Source: Chara braunii
Lineage: Eukaryota; Streptophyta; Charophyceae; Charales; Characeae
Reading direction: 5' to 3'
NCBI GenBank assembly: GCA_003427395.1
Contig: BFEA01000245.1
Span: 106,784 to 154,579, forward strand
DNA length: 47,796 nucleotides
The notes beneath the pieces were generated by a model. The model searched no databases, was not told the DNA's origin, and saw nothing but the letters and a program-made list of their open reading frames with translations. Of this stretch, positions 31,373-41,276 are shown in pieces (position 1 is the first letter of the stretch; the number at the start of each line of letters is the position of its first letter). Both the position numbers and the translations under genes were made by a program.

Positions 31373-32404
31373 AGAAAAATAACTTGGGGAAAGGAAATAA
31401 TGCAATTTTCAGAGACACCAGAGTTTCTCAGCTACTGATGACTTTGACGATATGGGAAACTGGTTGCCTCCCCTAGAAGCTATTGCCATAGTAGGCAACG
31501 TGAGAGAGAGTGACTCTACATTGATAATAAAGTCCTTACTTCTAAATACCTTTGAGCATCGGTTTGAGATCCCAGACTACACTCATCTTGAGATTTACCT
31601 TTCATGACATTGTTTATAATGATCAATAATGTCCGGTACTATTCAACAACTAACGTTTGGGATTGTATTAGAACGAAAAATAGTCAATACAAAATGCACT
31701 TTTCGGATCTCAAACATAAGTCTCTCTAGTGTGGATGAGCTTGAGTTTTTGCAACCTTTCTTTGATCGGATGAGAGACTCTGCTTTCAGAGTCGTCACTG
31801 ACTAGACTAAGATCAGTTATTTGTTGAAGATAGTGAACGTAGGGACCATTGACAGAGTATATTATCACTCTTCCAGAGAACGGGTCTCTCTTGTCAGTAG
31901 AATCAGCAGCGGTTCATAAGCAATGTAATTTGACTGTGAGATTATAGTTCACCTTGTAGGGAAACCGTGAAAGGATATAATAGAAGATTAAGTAGGGATG
32001 ATGAAAAGAAACTGATTGAGGATGATATTGGAGGGTTGAGAAGAATTGCGTTGCCCTTGATCACCACTCAGTCTATTATTGCCTACATTCTCTACGTATA
32101 AAATTCTCAAGGGGTAGAACAAACAAAAGAGGAGAGAGACGAGTTTGTATCTCTTGCGAGAAGAGTAAGGGATTAAGAGTGGGGGAAAAAAAGTCAAGAG
32201 TGACACGAAGAGATAAAAGAGAACATTAGGAAAGGTTTATGGTCAAAATGGTTGGACGAGGGAGACCTAGCTCTTCTGTATGGAGTCATGAAGAGACTCT
32301 AGTTGGTGCTATACGAGACCTGGTCGAGAGAGTTGACACAATAAAAAGAGGGTCGGATATTGCAAGACCAAAGAGACCGGATAAATAGATTTCATGTTTC
32401 AAAG
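31373..32404. other. Decayed copy 2 internal sequence
   Basis: AT-rich sequence with many stops on the plus strand. It is presumably an old N-terminal gag region but no motif survives. Confidence 0.4.
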
Positions 32405-33501
32405 ATTTTCAAGTAAATGATTTCTTAGATGAATATAAATTATTTGGGCTCTGCTATGGTTGGACAAACAAACAGCGACTTAAACATCTTCTATCATACC
32501 GTGACACTGACTCAAGGTTGGTTCTCCAAGAGTTGATGGAAGGGACCACAACATGGGAAGAAATCAAGGAAAGAATGAAAAGAGAATTTGAGAAATATTT
32601 TATTCCAACTTCTACAAATGATCTCCTCAACATCAGAGGAGCAAAGTATGTCACTTTCAATGTTTTCCTCCAAACGTTTATCAAAACAACCAGAAGAATT
32701 TTATATTTGGATGAGGCTCGAAGATATCATATTTTCCTGACTAACTTCACTGACAATGAGAGGCAGACCACAATATGGTAAGAAATCAAGAAAAAAATTG
32801 AAAAAAAAATTGAGAAAATTTTTATTCCAACTACTGCCAAGGATCTCCTCAACATCAGAAGAGCAAAGTATGTCACTTTTAATATTTTCCTTCAAACGTT
32901 TATCAGGACAACCAGAAGGATTTCACATTTGGATGAGGCTCAAAGATGTCATATTTTCCTGACTAACTTCACTTACAATAAGAGGCAGATTGTTCTCAAT
33001 CAAGCAAAATACTATCCTCTCTGATGGGATGAAATGGTTTTAATAGTCAGAACTCTGCCTATGGTTTCACACAAGAAGTGGTCACTGGATTAGTTCAGTA
33101 CATTGGCTAAAGACATGGAAACCGAGAATGATATGAATAGAGGGAATGATCTTAGTGCTGAAAATATTATTCAATGAGTTATGACTAATTACATGCCCAC
33201 TAGTCATGTTATGGATGAGAAAGGTAAGAAGAAGGTTGAAAGTGAAGATGAAGAAGAAGATGATGATGATGATGGTAAAGATAAGAGAGAATATTCCTCA
33301 AATTCAAGAAAGAATGGAGGGAATGGTGGAAAAGGAAACATGGAAAGGATAAATTATGATGATCGTCTAAGAAAAAAAATTATCTGCTACTATTGTGGTG
33401 AAGGAGGTCATACTACCACCTACTATAACCCTCTAGAGGAGGATGTGAGGAGTGGGGTGACAAAAAAGGATGAAATGGGTCATGTTTCTGACAGTTCATA
33501 G
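32405..33501 (+). pseudogene. gag: Gag with zinc knuckle (copy 2)
   Basis: Nucleocapsid/capsid precursor. The capsid-like part reads FLDEYKLFGLCYGWTN, LVLQELMEGTTTWEEIKE, MKREFEKYFIP and EARRYHIFLTNF. It matches the retrotransposon gag pattern and element 3 gag (FLINYENLAALLKWTEE, MMRKYLKGE). A 222-bp in-frame duplication repeats this core. The C-terminal part (33181-33501) is acidic (ESEDEEEDDDDD), then CYYCGEGGHTTTYYNP. This is a CX2CX4HX4C zinc knuckle whose last Cys has become Tyr, so it probably no longer binds zinc. Stops lie between the blocks. Confidence 0.75.
32544..32987 (+). repeat. 222-bp in-frame tandem duplication in gag
   Basis: GACCACAACATGGGAAGAAA at 32544 recurs as GACCACAATATGGTAAGAAA at 32766, a period of 222 bp (74 codons). 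Both copies run through FIPT, DLL(N)IR, AKYVTFN, FLQTFI and the HIFLTNFT motif. They have diverged by many point changes, so this is older than the copy 1 integrase duplication. The second copy has gained stops. Confidence 0.92.
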
Positions 33502-33672
33502 AACAAATTAGATCCCAAACATCCAGGAGGTAGACTAATATGAATGTTCACTTTCTTATTGGTGAACTGTCTGAAGAACTTGTGCAAAAATATAACGATC
33601 CTTTCACCATGATTGAGTTGCCTCTACAATCCCTGACATCAATGTAAGACATATCTGGTGAGGTTTCCCAAG

Positions 33673-33778
33673 GCAAGTCTTAATTAGAAGAAAACCCTAC
33701 TTCTGAGATCCTTCCTGAGTTAGTAGCAAGTCTTCATTACAAGAAAACCCTACTTCTCAGATCCTTCCTGAGTTAGTA
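33673..33778 (+). repeat. 53-bp tandem duplication
   Basis: 33673-33725 and 33726-33778 differ at only a few positions (for example AATTAG/CATTAC, CTGAG/CTCAG). Each ends CCTTCCTGAGTTAGTA. It lies between gag and the protease linker. Confidence 0.95.
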
Positions 33779-33856
33779 GCATATTTTTTTAATGAATTTT
33801 CTTGTTTTTCAGTCAACAGGATGTCTTTTGAGGGTGCTCTACCACCATAACTCCTC

Positions 33857-34740
33857 ATGGCGCCCAGTGTAGTGATTGGAGAAATTAAAAATCTTCAAGT
33901 ACTCTCAACGCCTCAAATGATAGAGGAAAAGAAGGGAAGGAAGGCTGAAGAGATACTAAATGAAATTCTTGATGATCAAGAATCAAACCCTCCATTTAAA
34001 GAAAATGAACAAAGGAAGAAGAGGAAGTTTGTTCTCAAGAGCGAGTTGGAAGATGGAAATGTAATCACGGATGTGATTACAAAGATACTAAAGGAAACAT
34101 AAGTAACTTTATCTTTCAAAGAAGCAATAACTATAGTGCCTAAGTTGAGAGAATAACTAAAAAAGTTGATTGAAAAACAAAAGATGGAGGTTAACTACTT
34201 GGGATCGGGTTTTCCTTGTCAAGTGAACAAGTCATCGCTTGGGTGCAAGATGAGATTCGCAACCATGGGTTGCGGACACTTAACTATTTATATTAACCAA
34301 GTGAAGATCCGAGTCTTGGTAGACTCTGGGGCAAAAATTGTTCTTCTTTCCCAAAAGATTATGAGGGTTTGTGACTTTACCATTGATAGATTTGCGAAAC
34401 ATATATTAAGCAATATTGCCGGAAAACTCTTTGTGGCAGGTCTAACTGAAAATTTATCTATCAAAGTTGGGACGATGGGCTACTAGGGTTGTGGTGTCGG
34501 AATTAGACCATAACTGTATCTTGGGCACTCCATTCTTGCATAGAATGGAAGTTGTCCAGTTCTTCAGTCATGAAGGGTCATCTTAGATTGATCTACAGGA
34601 TTCAGAGACTGCCCAGGAACAGACCCTTATGGTCTATACTAATCACAATCATAAACACAACTCAATTAGAAGGGAAGAATCTATTGAGAGGACAAGGAAA
34701 TAAAAACAAAAAACAAGCAAGAAGTCAAAGAGACACTCGC
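33857..34740 (+). pseudogene. pro: Aspartic protease with N-terminal linker (copy 2)
   Basis: Cleaves the Gag-Pol precursor. One frame carries a charged linker (EEKKGRKAEEILNEILDD), two stops (near 34102 and 34156), then the protease from about 34166. The active site is VLVDSGAKIVLLSQ, the standard D-S-G. After a stop near 34486 a shifted frame gives LDHNCILGTPFLHRM, the hydrophobic ILGxPF element near the end of retropepsins. The remainder to 34740 is a basic/polar tail. Array B then separates it from RT. Confidence 0.75.
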
Positions 34741-34810
34741 GATTAACGACCACCAGAAATTTCAGAATGAAAGATTCTGACGTGCTCTCAAACCGTTAAA
34801 ATTGTCTGAA

Positions 34811-35640
34811 GACACTTCAAGTCATTTCATAAGTTTCGGGTGGTTTGGAGGACAAGTTCTATGTTTTTTTTTTTTTTTTTTTTTTTTTTTAACGTTGCTG
34901 TGTGTCACCTGAAATGACCTGAAGTGGCTGAAGCTTTTGAAAAAGAGGTTTCAGGTCCCCCTATCCAACCATTTGGATGGGGGGACAAAACCCCTTTCAA
35001 GAGTTTCAGCCACTTCAGGTCATTTTAGGAACGTAAGGTGGGAACTTGAAACCGCCGTAATGACCTGAAGTGGCTGAAGCTTATGGAAGGGTGTCAGGTA
35101 CCCTCATCCAAATGGTTGGATTGGGGTATCTGAACCTGCTTTCAGAAGCTTCAGCCACTTCATGTCATTTCAGAAATTTGATGTGGGGACCTAAAACCGA
35201 AGTAATGACCTGAAGTGGCTGAAGTCTCTAAAAGGGGTTTCAGGTACCCCATCCAACCATTTGGATGGGGGGACCTGAAACCGTTTTCAGAAGCTTCAAC
35301 CACTTTAGGTCATTTCAAGAATTTCAGGTGGGGACCTGAAACCGCCGTAATAACCTGCACTGGCTGAAGCTTCTTAAAAGGGTTTCAGGTACCCCAATCC
35401 AAATGCTTGGATGGGAGTACCTGAAACCCCTTTAAGAAGTTTCAACCACTTCAAGTCATTTTAGGAATTTGAGGTAGGAACCTGAAACCACAGAAATCAC
35501 CTGAAGTGACTGATGCCTCTGAAAGGGGTTTCAGGTACCCCATCCAAGCATTTGGATGAGGGTACCTGAAATACCTTTCAGAAGCTTCGGCCACTTCAGG
35601 TCATTTCAGAAATTTCGGGTGGGAATCTAAAGCGGTTGAA
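34811..35640. repeat. 145-bp nested-hairpin tandem array (array B)
   Basis: Five full units start at 34913, 35059, 35204, 35349 and 35495 (AATGACCTGAAGTGGCTGAA or variants), with a partial unit before the poly-T at 34866-34890. Each unit folds on itself. The left arm CCTGAAGTGGCTGAAGC...TTTCAGGTACCCCATCCAA pairs with the right arm TTGGATG...ACCTGAAA...GCTTCAGCCACTTCAGG. This gives a stem of about 50 bp with a loop of about 4 bases. The 35-bp spacers contain a further palindrome (TTTCAGGTGGGGACCTGAAA). It sits between the protease and RT parts of copy 2. Confidence 0.95.
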
Positions 35641-35654
35641 AGTGACATATACAT

Positions 35655-36785
35655 AACGTTTTTTGTTAACCATCTCTCCAAAGAGGAAATCTCAGTGGAT
35701 ATCAATCAGATCTCAAAGATGATGAAAACTATTGGCAAACTTAAGGATGAAGATGGGCAGATCGAGGCATTAAAAAAAGTTGTTGAGACTGCTAAGAGCG
35801 GAAAAATGGAATTAAAGTTCGTATCAACTCATCATTTTTTAGGAAAATAGTCACTAGATCAAAAAATAAATACAAGCCCAAGGGGGTGAAAAAGAACTTA
35901 GTGACGGCCTTGACAGATAAGGATTGTGATGAAGCAATGAAGAAAGAAAGAAGAATTATTAAAGCATTGAGGGAGTCTACAAAACTGGGAATAAAATCAC
36001 TGGGGAAAGGTTTGACACAATGAAGATAGACTCAGATCAATTTATCCTGTCTAAAGAGAAAGAATATACCTGCAAACTGTGTCAGAAATTCTCTGGCGGA
36101 TTCTCCTTTAATGATGAAGAGAGAGGGCGGTTGGATATGGATATGATCAAGATGGTGAAAATTTAAAAAGTTGATATGTCCCTGGTGCCTCAAGGTTAGA
36201 CCGATGGTATGGCAGTGATTCAAAGGGATATAATCCAAGTTATGCAGGATATTCCCCCCGAGAAAATCAGCCCTTATATTGATGATAACCATGTCAAAGG
36301 GCCCTTAGCGAGAGATGAGACTTTGGTTGCTCATGGAGTCAGAAAGTTTATTTGGGAGCATGATGAAGGGTTAAAGTCGGTCTTGTAGAGACTACAGAAA
36401 TATAATCTGACTACCAGTGAGTCAAAGTCCCTTCTTTTTCAAGCAGACGTAGCCATCTTGGGCTTTAAATGTTTCTCCAAAGGTAGGAGCCCCGACCCCA
36501 AGAAAATAGATCAAATTTTAAACTTACCTCTGCCTCTCAAGCGAGTGACAAACGTCAGAAGCTTCTTAGGTGTCTGTGGATTCTAAAGGATTTTCATTCT
36601 TCATTTTGCTACCCTTGCAGAGCCTTTAAGAGAGATGGTAGGACAACGGGCTAATTTATTATCAACAGCGAAAATACAGATTGTTGCAGAGACCTTAAAA
36701 TGAAAGTTAAAAGATGGAGGTGTAGTGTTGGGAGTGTATTTGGATGATGATAAAAAAAGAAAACCCTTCATCGTCGAGTCTAAAT
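35655..36785 (+). pseudogene. pol: RT and partial RNase H (copy 2)
   Basis: The upstream frame (NHLSKEEISVDINQISK to HHFLGK) ends at TAG 35848-35850 just after the slippery site. The RT frame follows (KNKYKPKGVKKN, FDTMKIDSDQF by shift). Near 36170, homology jumps from IKMVKI to SLVPQG: about 370 bp of RT fingers and palm present in copy 1 (6132-6504) are deleted. Then come SPYIDDNHVKGPL (YIDD), KCFSKGRSPDPKK and NVRSFLGVCGF. The start of RNase H (KPFIVES) ends the similarity at about 36785. Several stops; not functional. Confidence 0.85.
35835..35841 (+). promoter_or_regulatory. Putative -1 frameshift slippery site (copy 2)
   Basis: Upstream frame CAT TTT TTA GGA AAA TAG contains T TTT TTA in the correct register. 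The upstream frame stops at 35848-35850, and the -1 frame (AGG AAA ATA GTC) enters RT. Same arrangement as copy 1. Confidence 0.7.
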
Positions 36786-36959
36786 GTTCTTCAAGTGGCA
36801 GCCATCCATCTTTATTGTGTTGGAGGGAGCTGCTCTCCCCTGTTGACCGGGCACTTCATCTGTAGTGGGCATCATGATTGAACTGCTAAGTGTCGTGTTA
36901 GGATCAAGAGGGTTAGGGGCGACTAATGGGCTGTTAGGTTGGTCATCGTGCCGCTCCAT
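36780..36959 (-). CDS. Small ORF, unknown
   Basis: 59 codons from ATG to TAG, rich in Pro/Asn/Ser (MERHDDQPNSPLVAPNPLD, TTDEVPGQQG). The frame stays open upstream of the ATG (LLLAPSSQALA), suggesting the end of a longer decayed protein. It crosses the point where copy 2 homology ends, so part may be chance. Low confidence. Confidence 0.2.
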   Translation of the reverse strand: MERHDDQPNSPLVAPNPLDPNTTLSSSIMMPTTDEVPGQQGRAAPSNTIKMDGCHLKNI

Positions 36960-37003
36960 AGCTAGAGCTTGGCTGGAGGGAGCAAGAAGAAGACTTTGGG
37001 TTG

Positions 37004-37088
37004 CCGGGTGTTGTTAACGTGGTTGGGCTAACACTTCGATGAAACTTTTGTAAATAGTTGGTTCCCGGGTGTTGTTAACGTGGTTGGG
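37004..37088. repeat. 24-bp direct repeat, 61 bp apart
   Basis: CCGGGTGTTGTTAACGTGGT plus TGGG occurs at 37004-37027 and 37065-37088, identical. It lies in the 650-bp stretch between the truncated ends of copy 2 and element 3; no gene is supported in that stretch apart from the weak minus-strand ORF. Confidence 0.9.
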
Positions 37089-37439
37089 TGTAGCAGACCT
37101 CTGGTTGGCCTGTGAGACCAGCCCCTGGGCCTGTCCTCATAGGCCTGTGTTCTATTCGGACAGTCCAGTCCAGGCCGGTACCTCTGTCGGTACCACTTGT
37201 GCAAGGAGGTGTGCAGTGAGCCCAGAGGACGCAGTGGGCGAGAGAGGAGGAGTTAGCATAGCGATAGGGTAGAGGCAACCATAACTGTCATAGCTGTAGT
37301 TAGTGTGAAGTGTGCGTGTGTATGTGTGAGTGTTCAGAGTTACGCGTGTGGGATACCCAGCGTGATCCGGTGTGTGTGAACAGTGAGTTGTTTGGGCGCT
37401 GAGACGCCATAGCCAATTGAAAGTGAACTCGTATCTGGA

Positions 37440-37988
37440 AGCCATATCTCTGAGTTGCTTCTGCAAGTCCTGAATCCACCTGAGCGTCTTGTTGGGCTTC
37501 CGGAAAACGAACCACTTGTTCGCGTAGGGGGATGAGGTGGGCTCGGCCACGAACGAATTCATCTTGGCTCTAAGCAAGTCGGTGACCTCTGCTGCTATCC
37601 CGAACTCGTAGGCAGACCCTTTATCATTCCATCATTCATGTTTCACCGTGTGGATCCTAACAGGGGGAACTAACTTTGCGTCCAATCGCTCTTTCTGGTA
37701 GTCATTGAATGCGAAAGCTAGATGAAATTCCTGACATGCCCTTCTTATCAACTGCGTTTGTTCCGGTGTTAAGAACCCCTCCACTCCGATTTTCATAGTA
37801 TCCGCTACCTCATCAGGTATACGATGCCCTTCCGTTGCTCGTCTCTCCCTTATAACCCATAGGATCTCTTCTTCTTTTTCCATGACCTCTTCCTTTGATG
37901 TTTCTACCAGGATCGAGACCGGCTTGGCCTTCTTACCTATGGGTTTGTACTTCCGCACACTCCCTTCTGGGATCGTTCTCCTAAAAAA
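37440..37988 (-). pseudogene. pol: RT N-terminal part (element 3)
   Basis: The frame begins at the slippery site (RRTIPEGSVRKYKPIGKK) and continues VSILVETSKEEVMEKEEE, VADTMKIGVEGFL, ACQEFHLAFAF and RIHTVKHE. After a TGA at 37632-37634 it reads WNDKGSAYEFG, AEPTSSPYANKWFVFRKPN and LRWIQDLQK, colinear with copy 1 RT (SNVAEPADEPYANHW, LRWIQNLQK). Similarity stops there, before both catalytic Asp motifs. No polymerase activity could remain. Confidence 0.85.
37982..37988 (-). promoter_or_regulatory. Putative -1 frameshift slippery site (element 3)
   Basis: On the minus strand the upstream frame reads GTT CAT TTT TTA GGA GAA CGA, with T TTT TTA in register, and runs to a TAG 17 codons after the heptamer. 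The -1 frame (AGG AGA ACG ATC) becomes RT. Same heptamer, same HFLG context as copy 2. Confidence 0.7.
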
Positions 37989-38029
37989 TGAACGGTCCGA
38001 GTTGGCCTTGTCATCTCCATAGCACGGGG

Positions 38030-39857
38030 TTACAGACTGACCACCTTCCCATTAAGGCAGTAGCCTTTCTGGACCTCCTCTTCGAACTTTGCGAGCGCGA
38101 CCGGATCTACCCTAACTTTGTGGTACCTAATAGCCTTGATAAGTTGTAGCAAGTCCGAGATTTCGAGTGTTAACTCCGATGTTTTCTTCCGTCCTTCCTT
38201 TGGCTTGGGCAAGCTGGCCCCTAGCTCGATTTCAGACTCCTTCTCCGCCACCATAACCCCTAGGACCTCGTCTTCTTGTCTCCTTTTCTTCAGAGGCAGA
38301 CCCATTTTGACTCACTCCTTTTTGCTAAAGGTTTCTTCAATCATGATTTCCACCCTTTCCTTCATTCCTTCCAGTCGTGCGGATGCCCCTTTTCGCGCGC
38401 TTTCCTCAAACGTGGGTGACCAGGTAGCCAATTTACCCTTCGGGGGATCCCCTCCAGTTCCGAGGAGTCGGAGGAGTTCTCCACGGCCAGTCACCGGGTC
38501 CTCTATATCTACCATATAGGTGCAATCGTCCAAGTGCATGCCTATCATTTCCACGTTAGCACACCACGGTCTCCCGAGAATTATATCGTGGTCCATATCT
38601 TCCATTACGGTCATTCGCTAAAACGACCAGATCGATTCCCGAATTCCTGCCTTAACCGCGCACTTGGTGACATACCCTGCGAAAGGAATTTCCCCGCCAG
38701 CTCCTCGGATGATCCCTGTCACTTCCTTGTTTACTGTGCAACCCGTGATCGTTGTGAAATCTCGTCGTATGAGGGTGATTTCCGCACCACCGTCCACCAA
38801 GGCGTCCGTGTGGTGGGTTCCGATCTGAACTTTCAGCTTTCCTACGAGTAACGCGTGGAAGCTAAGCTTTGTCCCGGGTGGTGATTTCATGACTTCGCCA
38901 CCTTCCCCATCTGGCATGCTCAGGTGGATGTCCGCAAAAACGTTATCCAGATCTTCCAGATCTCCCGGAATTCTTTGGAGGTTAGAGACCCCTTGCGGCA
39001 CCTCGGCCTCTTCGACTTCCTGTTCCTGGGGTTCTGGGGCCTCTTCTACTACGCGCCTGCGCGTTAGCAAGTGCCTGAGCCCTTTAAGCAATCTCGGGCT
39101 TGCCTGCAACATGGTTTGGAAGGACACGGATACCATGGTGCCCAGGAGCTCACTCAAGGAACTATCGACTTCCGCTCCAGCCAGGATCGGGATCTTGTAT
39201 CTAAATTTCTTCTTCGCCGTCGTGACCTTATCTACCGACTCTTCTCCCCTTACTTTTCCATAGGCCTTCTCCTGCTCCCTGGCCTCGGCTTCTTCCTGAT
39301 CTGCACTAGTCCCTGCGGCTTCTTCCATTACTGTGTCTCGGATGAGCTTCTTTTCTGCGCTAACCCGTCGGGTAGTAATATTCACCCCGTCCTGCTTATT
39401 GCCTTCCAGGATGAAATTGACTTGTGACCCACGCCCTCTTGGTTGGTCCCAGGCAAGCTCAGCTACCGGTTCTGCTTCTACGGCAGCTATGTTCAAATTG
39501 TTCAGGAGGATGACGACACGCCGCATCCCTCCTGGCGAGTTCCAATTTATGCGCTCTCCCTGAGGTCCAAGAATTTCGCCCTTGAGGGACCTACTGCACC
39601 TTTGCCGCATAATGTCGTGGTTGAGTCTCGGGCAGGTCTGTACGAAATGCCCGACGATTGTGCAATACTTGCACTGTTCATTGGTCGGATCTCTCCTAAG
39701 GAAACCCCGGTTTGCTACGGCTGTCGGGACCACGACCTCTTGGGGCGGGAGGGCGGGTCTGGACACCTGTGCCTGCATCACTAGTAGTTCGTTTTCCACT
39801 CTTTCTATCTTATTGTCGACCCCATGTACCTTCTCGTGCAAGCTTTCTATGCCCTTT
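38030..39857 (-). pseudogene. pro: Zinc knuckle, aspartic protease and linker (element 3)
   Basis: The frame follows gag by a one-base shift (GDKVKKGIESLHEKVHG). The zinc knuckle CKYCTIVGHFVQTC is a complete CX2CX4HX4C. A long basic/acidic linker follows (RCSRSLKGEILGPQGERIN). The protease core is HHTDALVDGGAEITLIRRD, with D-G-G in place of the usual D-S/T-G, then, after a TAG at 38618-38620, MDHDIILGRPW. The frame continues through a TGA at 38312-38314 into a pre-RT linker (LLQLIKAIRYHKVRVDP) homologous to that of copies 1 and 2, then TAA at 38030-38032. Only single in-frame stops break about 600 codons, so the decay is recent. Confidence 0.85.
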
Positions 39858-41145
39858 TTGACCTTATCTCCTGTTTTGCCGCCAGGTCTATGACTTCCCC
39901 TTCTTTAAGCAGGCCTAGCGTTTCGGTCACCACTGTCTTTTCCGCAAGGTCTGTTACCGTACTGAAATCTACATCCCTCGTGTATTCGAACTTGCTGGTC
40001 TGTTGGTATGCTGACAGAATCTTATCCTTGTCAAACTCGAAAAACTGTCTGAGGAAGTATTTACTCATTATATGGTCCGTTATCCCAGGGATTCGCAGAG
40101 CCACTAGCGTAAACGCCCTCAGAAAATCGTTGTAAGTCGCATAATTTTTCCTTTGGACTGCTGCTAGTTCAACTTCTGTTGCCATCTTCTCTCCCTTCAG
40201 GTATTTTCTCATCATCTCGTTCCTTGTCTCTTTCCAGGACACGTGCTGCCCCAGGTGATCCATCTTTTCCTCTTCCGTCCATTTCAGTAAGGCTGCCAGA
40301 TTCTCATAATTTATCAAAAACTCCGTAATGTTTGCCCCGTCGAACGTGAGTTTCTTCTTTGCGTCTGCGAGATACCCCTGGTTTTTGTTTAGTGCCCGGG
40401 TGAGGCTGGTGACTATTCTCTTGAGACCCCCTTCGGAGCTGCCCCCTTCCCCGACCGCACTAGTCCCCTCTCCCTCCTTACTTTCCCTGCATTTCTCCCC
40501 GGCTTTCGTCATTCCCCCTGGATCAAACCAACCTAGTACCCTTTCCCTAAGACTCCCGAGTCCGTCACACGCCTTTGCTACTTTCGGTGTGGCGGGCAGT
40601 CGGCTAGCGCCGTTGTGGATGGCAGGCGGGGTCATAGCCTTTTCCGTCCCTTCCGCCGGGGAGTCGTCCTTGTCCTGCCCCTTTTTGCTAGGTGTTCCCC
40701 TATGACTGTTATCCTTCCCTTCATACCTGACCTCGTCCTGACTGGTCCTGCGTCCCTCCCGCGATCCCATGCCCTGGAGATCCTCCTCATCCCCAACCAT
40801 CATCTGCTCAATAAGTCTTGCCTTAAATTCTGCAGTCCGCTTTTCTATTTCTACCAGTTTACAGCGGGTATCCGAGACTTTCGTCTTTTTAGGGGTGGCT
40901 CCCGCGGAGTTCTGAGGGCTCGTTTTCGTATTGTTTCCCCCTTCCCTGTTTTCTTGAGGTCCTCTTTTGGTACCCCCAGCCTTTCCGGAGCTTTCTCCTA
41001 TTGAAAGGTCCTTCCCATCTTCTCGGGTTCCTTCCGGTTTGGCCGACTCTCGATCCTTCATTGATCCCTCGTTTCGTTCCCCGTCCCCATTCGTGCCCTG
41101 GCTCCCCCTGCTCTGCTGGCCATCGATCTCTTCCTCTGTCGCCAT
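39847..41145 (-). CDS. gag: Gag (element 3)
   Basis: Structural protein that forms the retrotransposon particle, 432 codons from MATEEEID. The start is set at the second ATG because a strong 3' splice site (a T-run, then CCATGTGCAG) lies across the first one, so the leader may be spliced. Residues 1-240 are a charged, low-complexity region (Gly/Glu/Lys/Ser). About 240-400 is the capsid-like gag domain (KKLTFDGANITEFLINYE, LLKWTEEEKMDHLGQHV, MMRKYLKGEKMATEVELA, YFLRQFFEFDKDKI). It ends one base out of frame with the following zinc-knuckle/protease frame at about 39850; a single missing G would explain this. Confidence 0.9.
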   Translation of the reverse strand: MATEEEIDGQQSRGSQGTNGDGERNEGSMKDRESAKPEGTREDGKDLSIGESSGKAGGTKRGPQENREGGNNTKTSPQNSAGATPKKTKVSDTRCKLVEIEKRTAEFKARLIEQMMVGDEEDLQGMGSREGRRTSQDEVRYEGKDNSHRGTPSKKGQDKDDSPAEGTEKAMTPPAIHNGASRLPATPKVAKACDGLGSLRERVLGWFDPGGMTKAGEKCRESKEGEGTSAVGEGGSSEGGLKRIVTSLTRALNKNQGYLADAKKKLTFDGANITEFLINYENLAALLKWTEEEKMDHLGQHVSWKETRNEMMRKYLKGEKMATEVELAAVQRKNYATYNDFLRAFTLVALRIPGITDHIMSKYFLRQFFEFDKDKILSAYQQTSKFEYTRDVDFSTVTDLAEKTVVTETLGLLKEGEVIDLAAKQEIRSKRA

Positions 41146-41276
41146 TCCTTTACCTAGCCTGCACATGGAAAAAAAATTGCGAAAATGGCCGGTTGTTCAT
41201 AACTGCCCTAGTCCCGGCCCTAAAATCCGCTTATTCCCATGTTTTTTGCGTCTTATATTAATCGGTATGACTTCCC

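Larger units (their letters stand above)
28849..36785 (+). mobile_element. Ty3/gypsy LTR retrotransposon relic, copy 2
   Basis: The internal region runs from the primer binding site: ORF2-like remnant, unknown ORF, gag with zinc knuckle, acidic linker, protease, hairpin array B, RT and RNase H. It breaks off within RNase H at about 36785; integrase and 3' LTR are missing. It carries a 1-kb A-tailed insertion (29962-30993), two local tandem duplications and an RT deletion of about 0.37 kb. AT-rich and full of stops. It belongs to the same family as copy 1. Confidence 0.85.
37440..41166 (-). mobile_element. Ty3/gypsy LTR retrotransposon, element 3 (5' half)
   Basis: Gag, protease and the first part of RT on the minus strand. 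It is the best preserved of the three elements: long open gag and gag-protease frames with few lesions. It ends within RT after LRWIQDLQK near 37440, tail to tail with copy 2. No LTR or primer binding site was found upstream. The sequence family is the same clade as copies 1 and 2 but much more GC-rich. Confidence 0.88.

Noticed and set aside
39840-39900. Gag-to-protease shift in element 3 as a second programmed frameshift
   Set aside because: The direction is -1 but no X XXY YYZ heptamer is present; a one-base deletion explains it.
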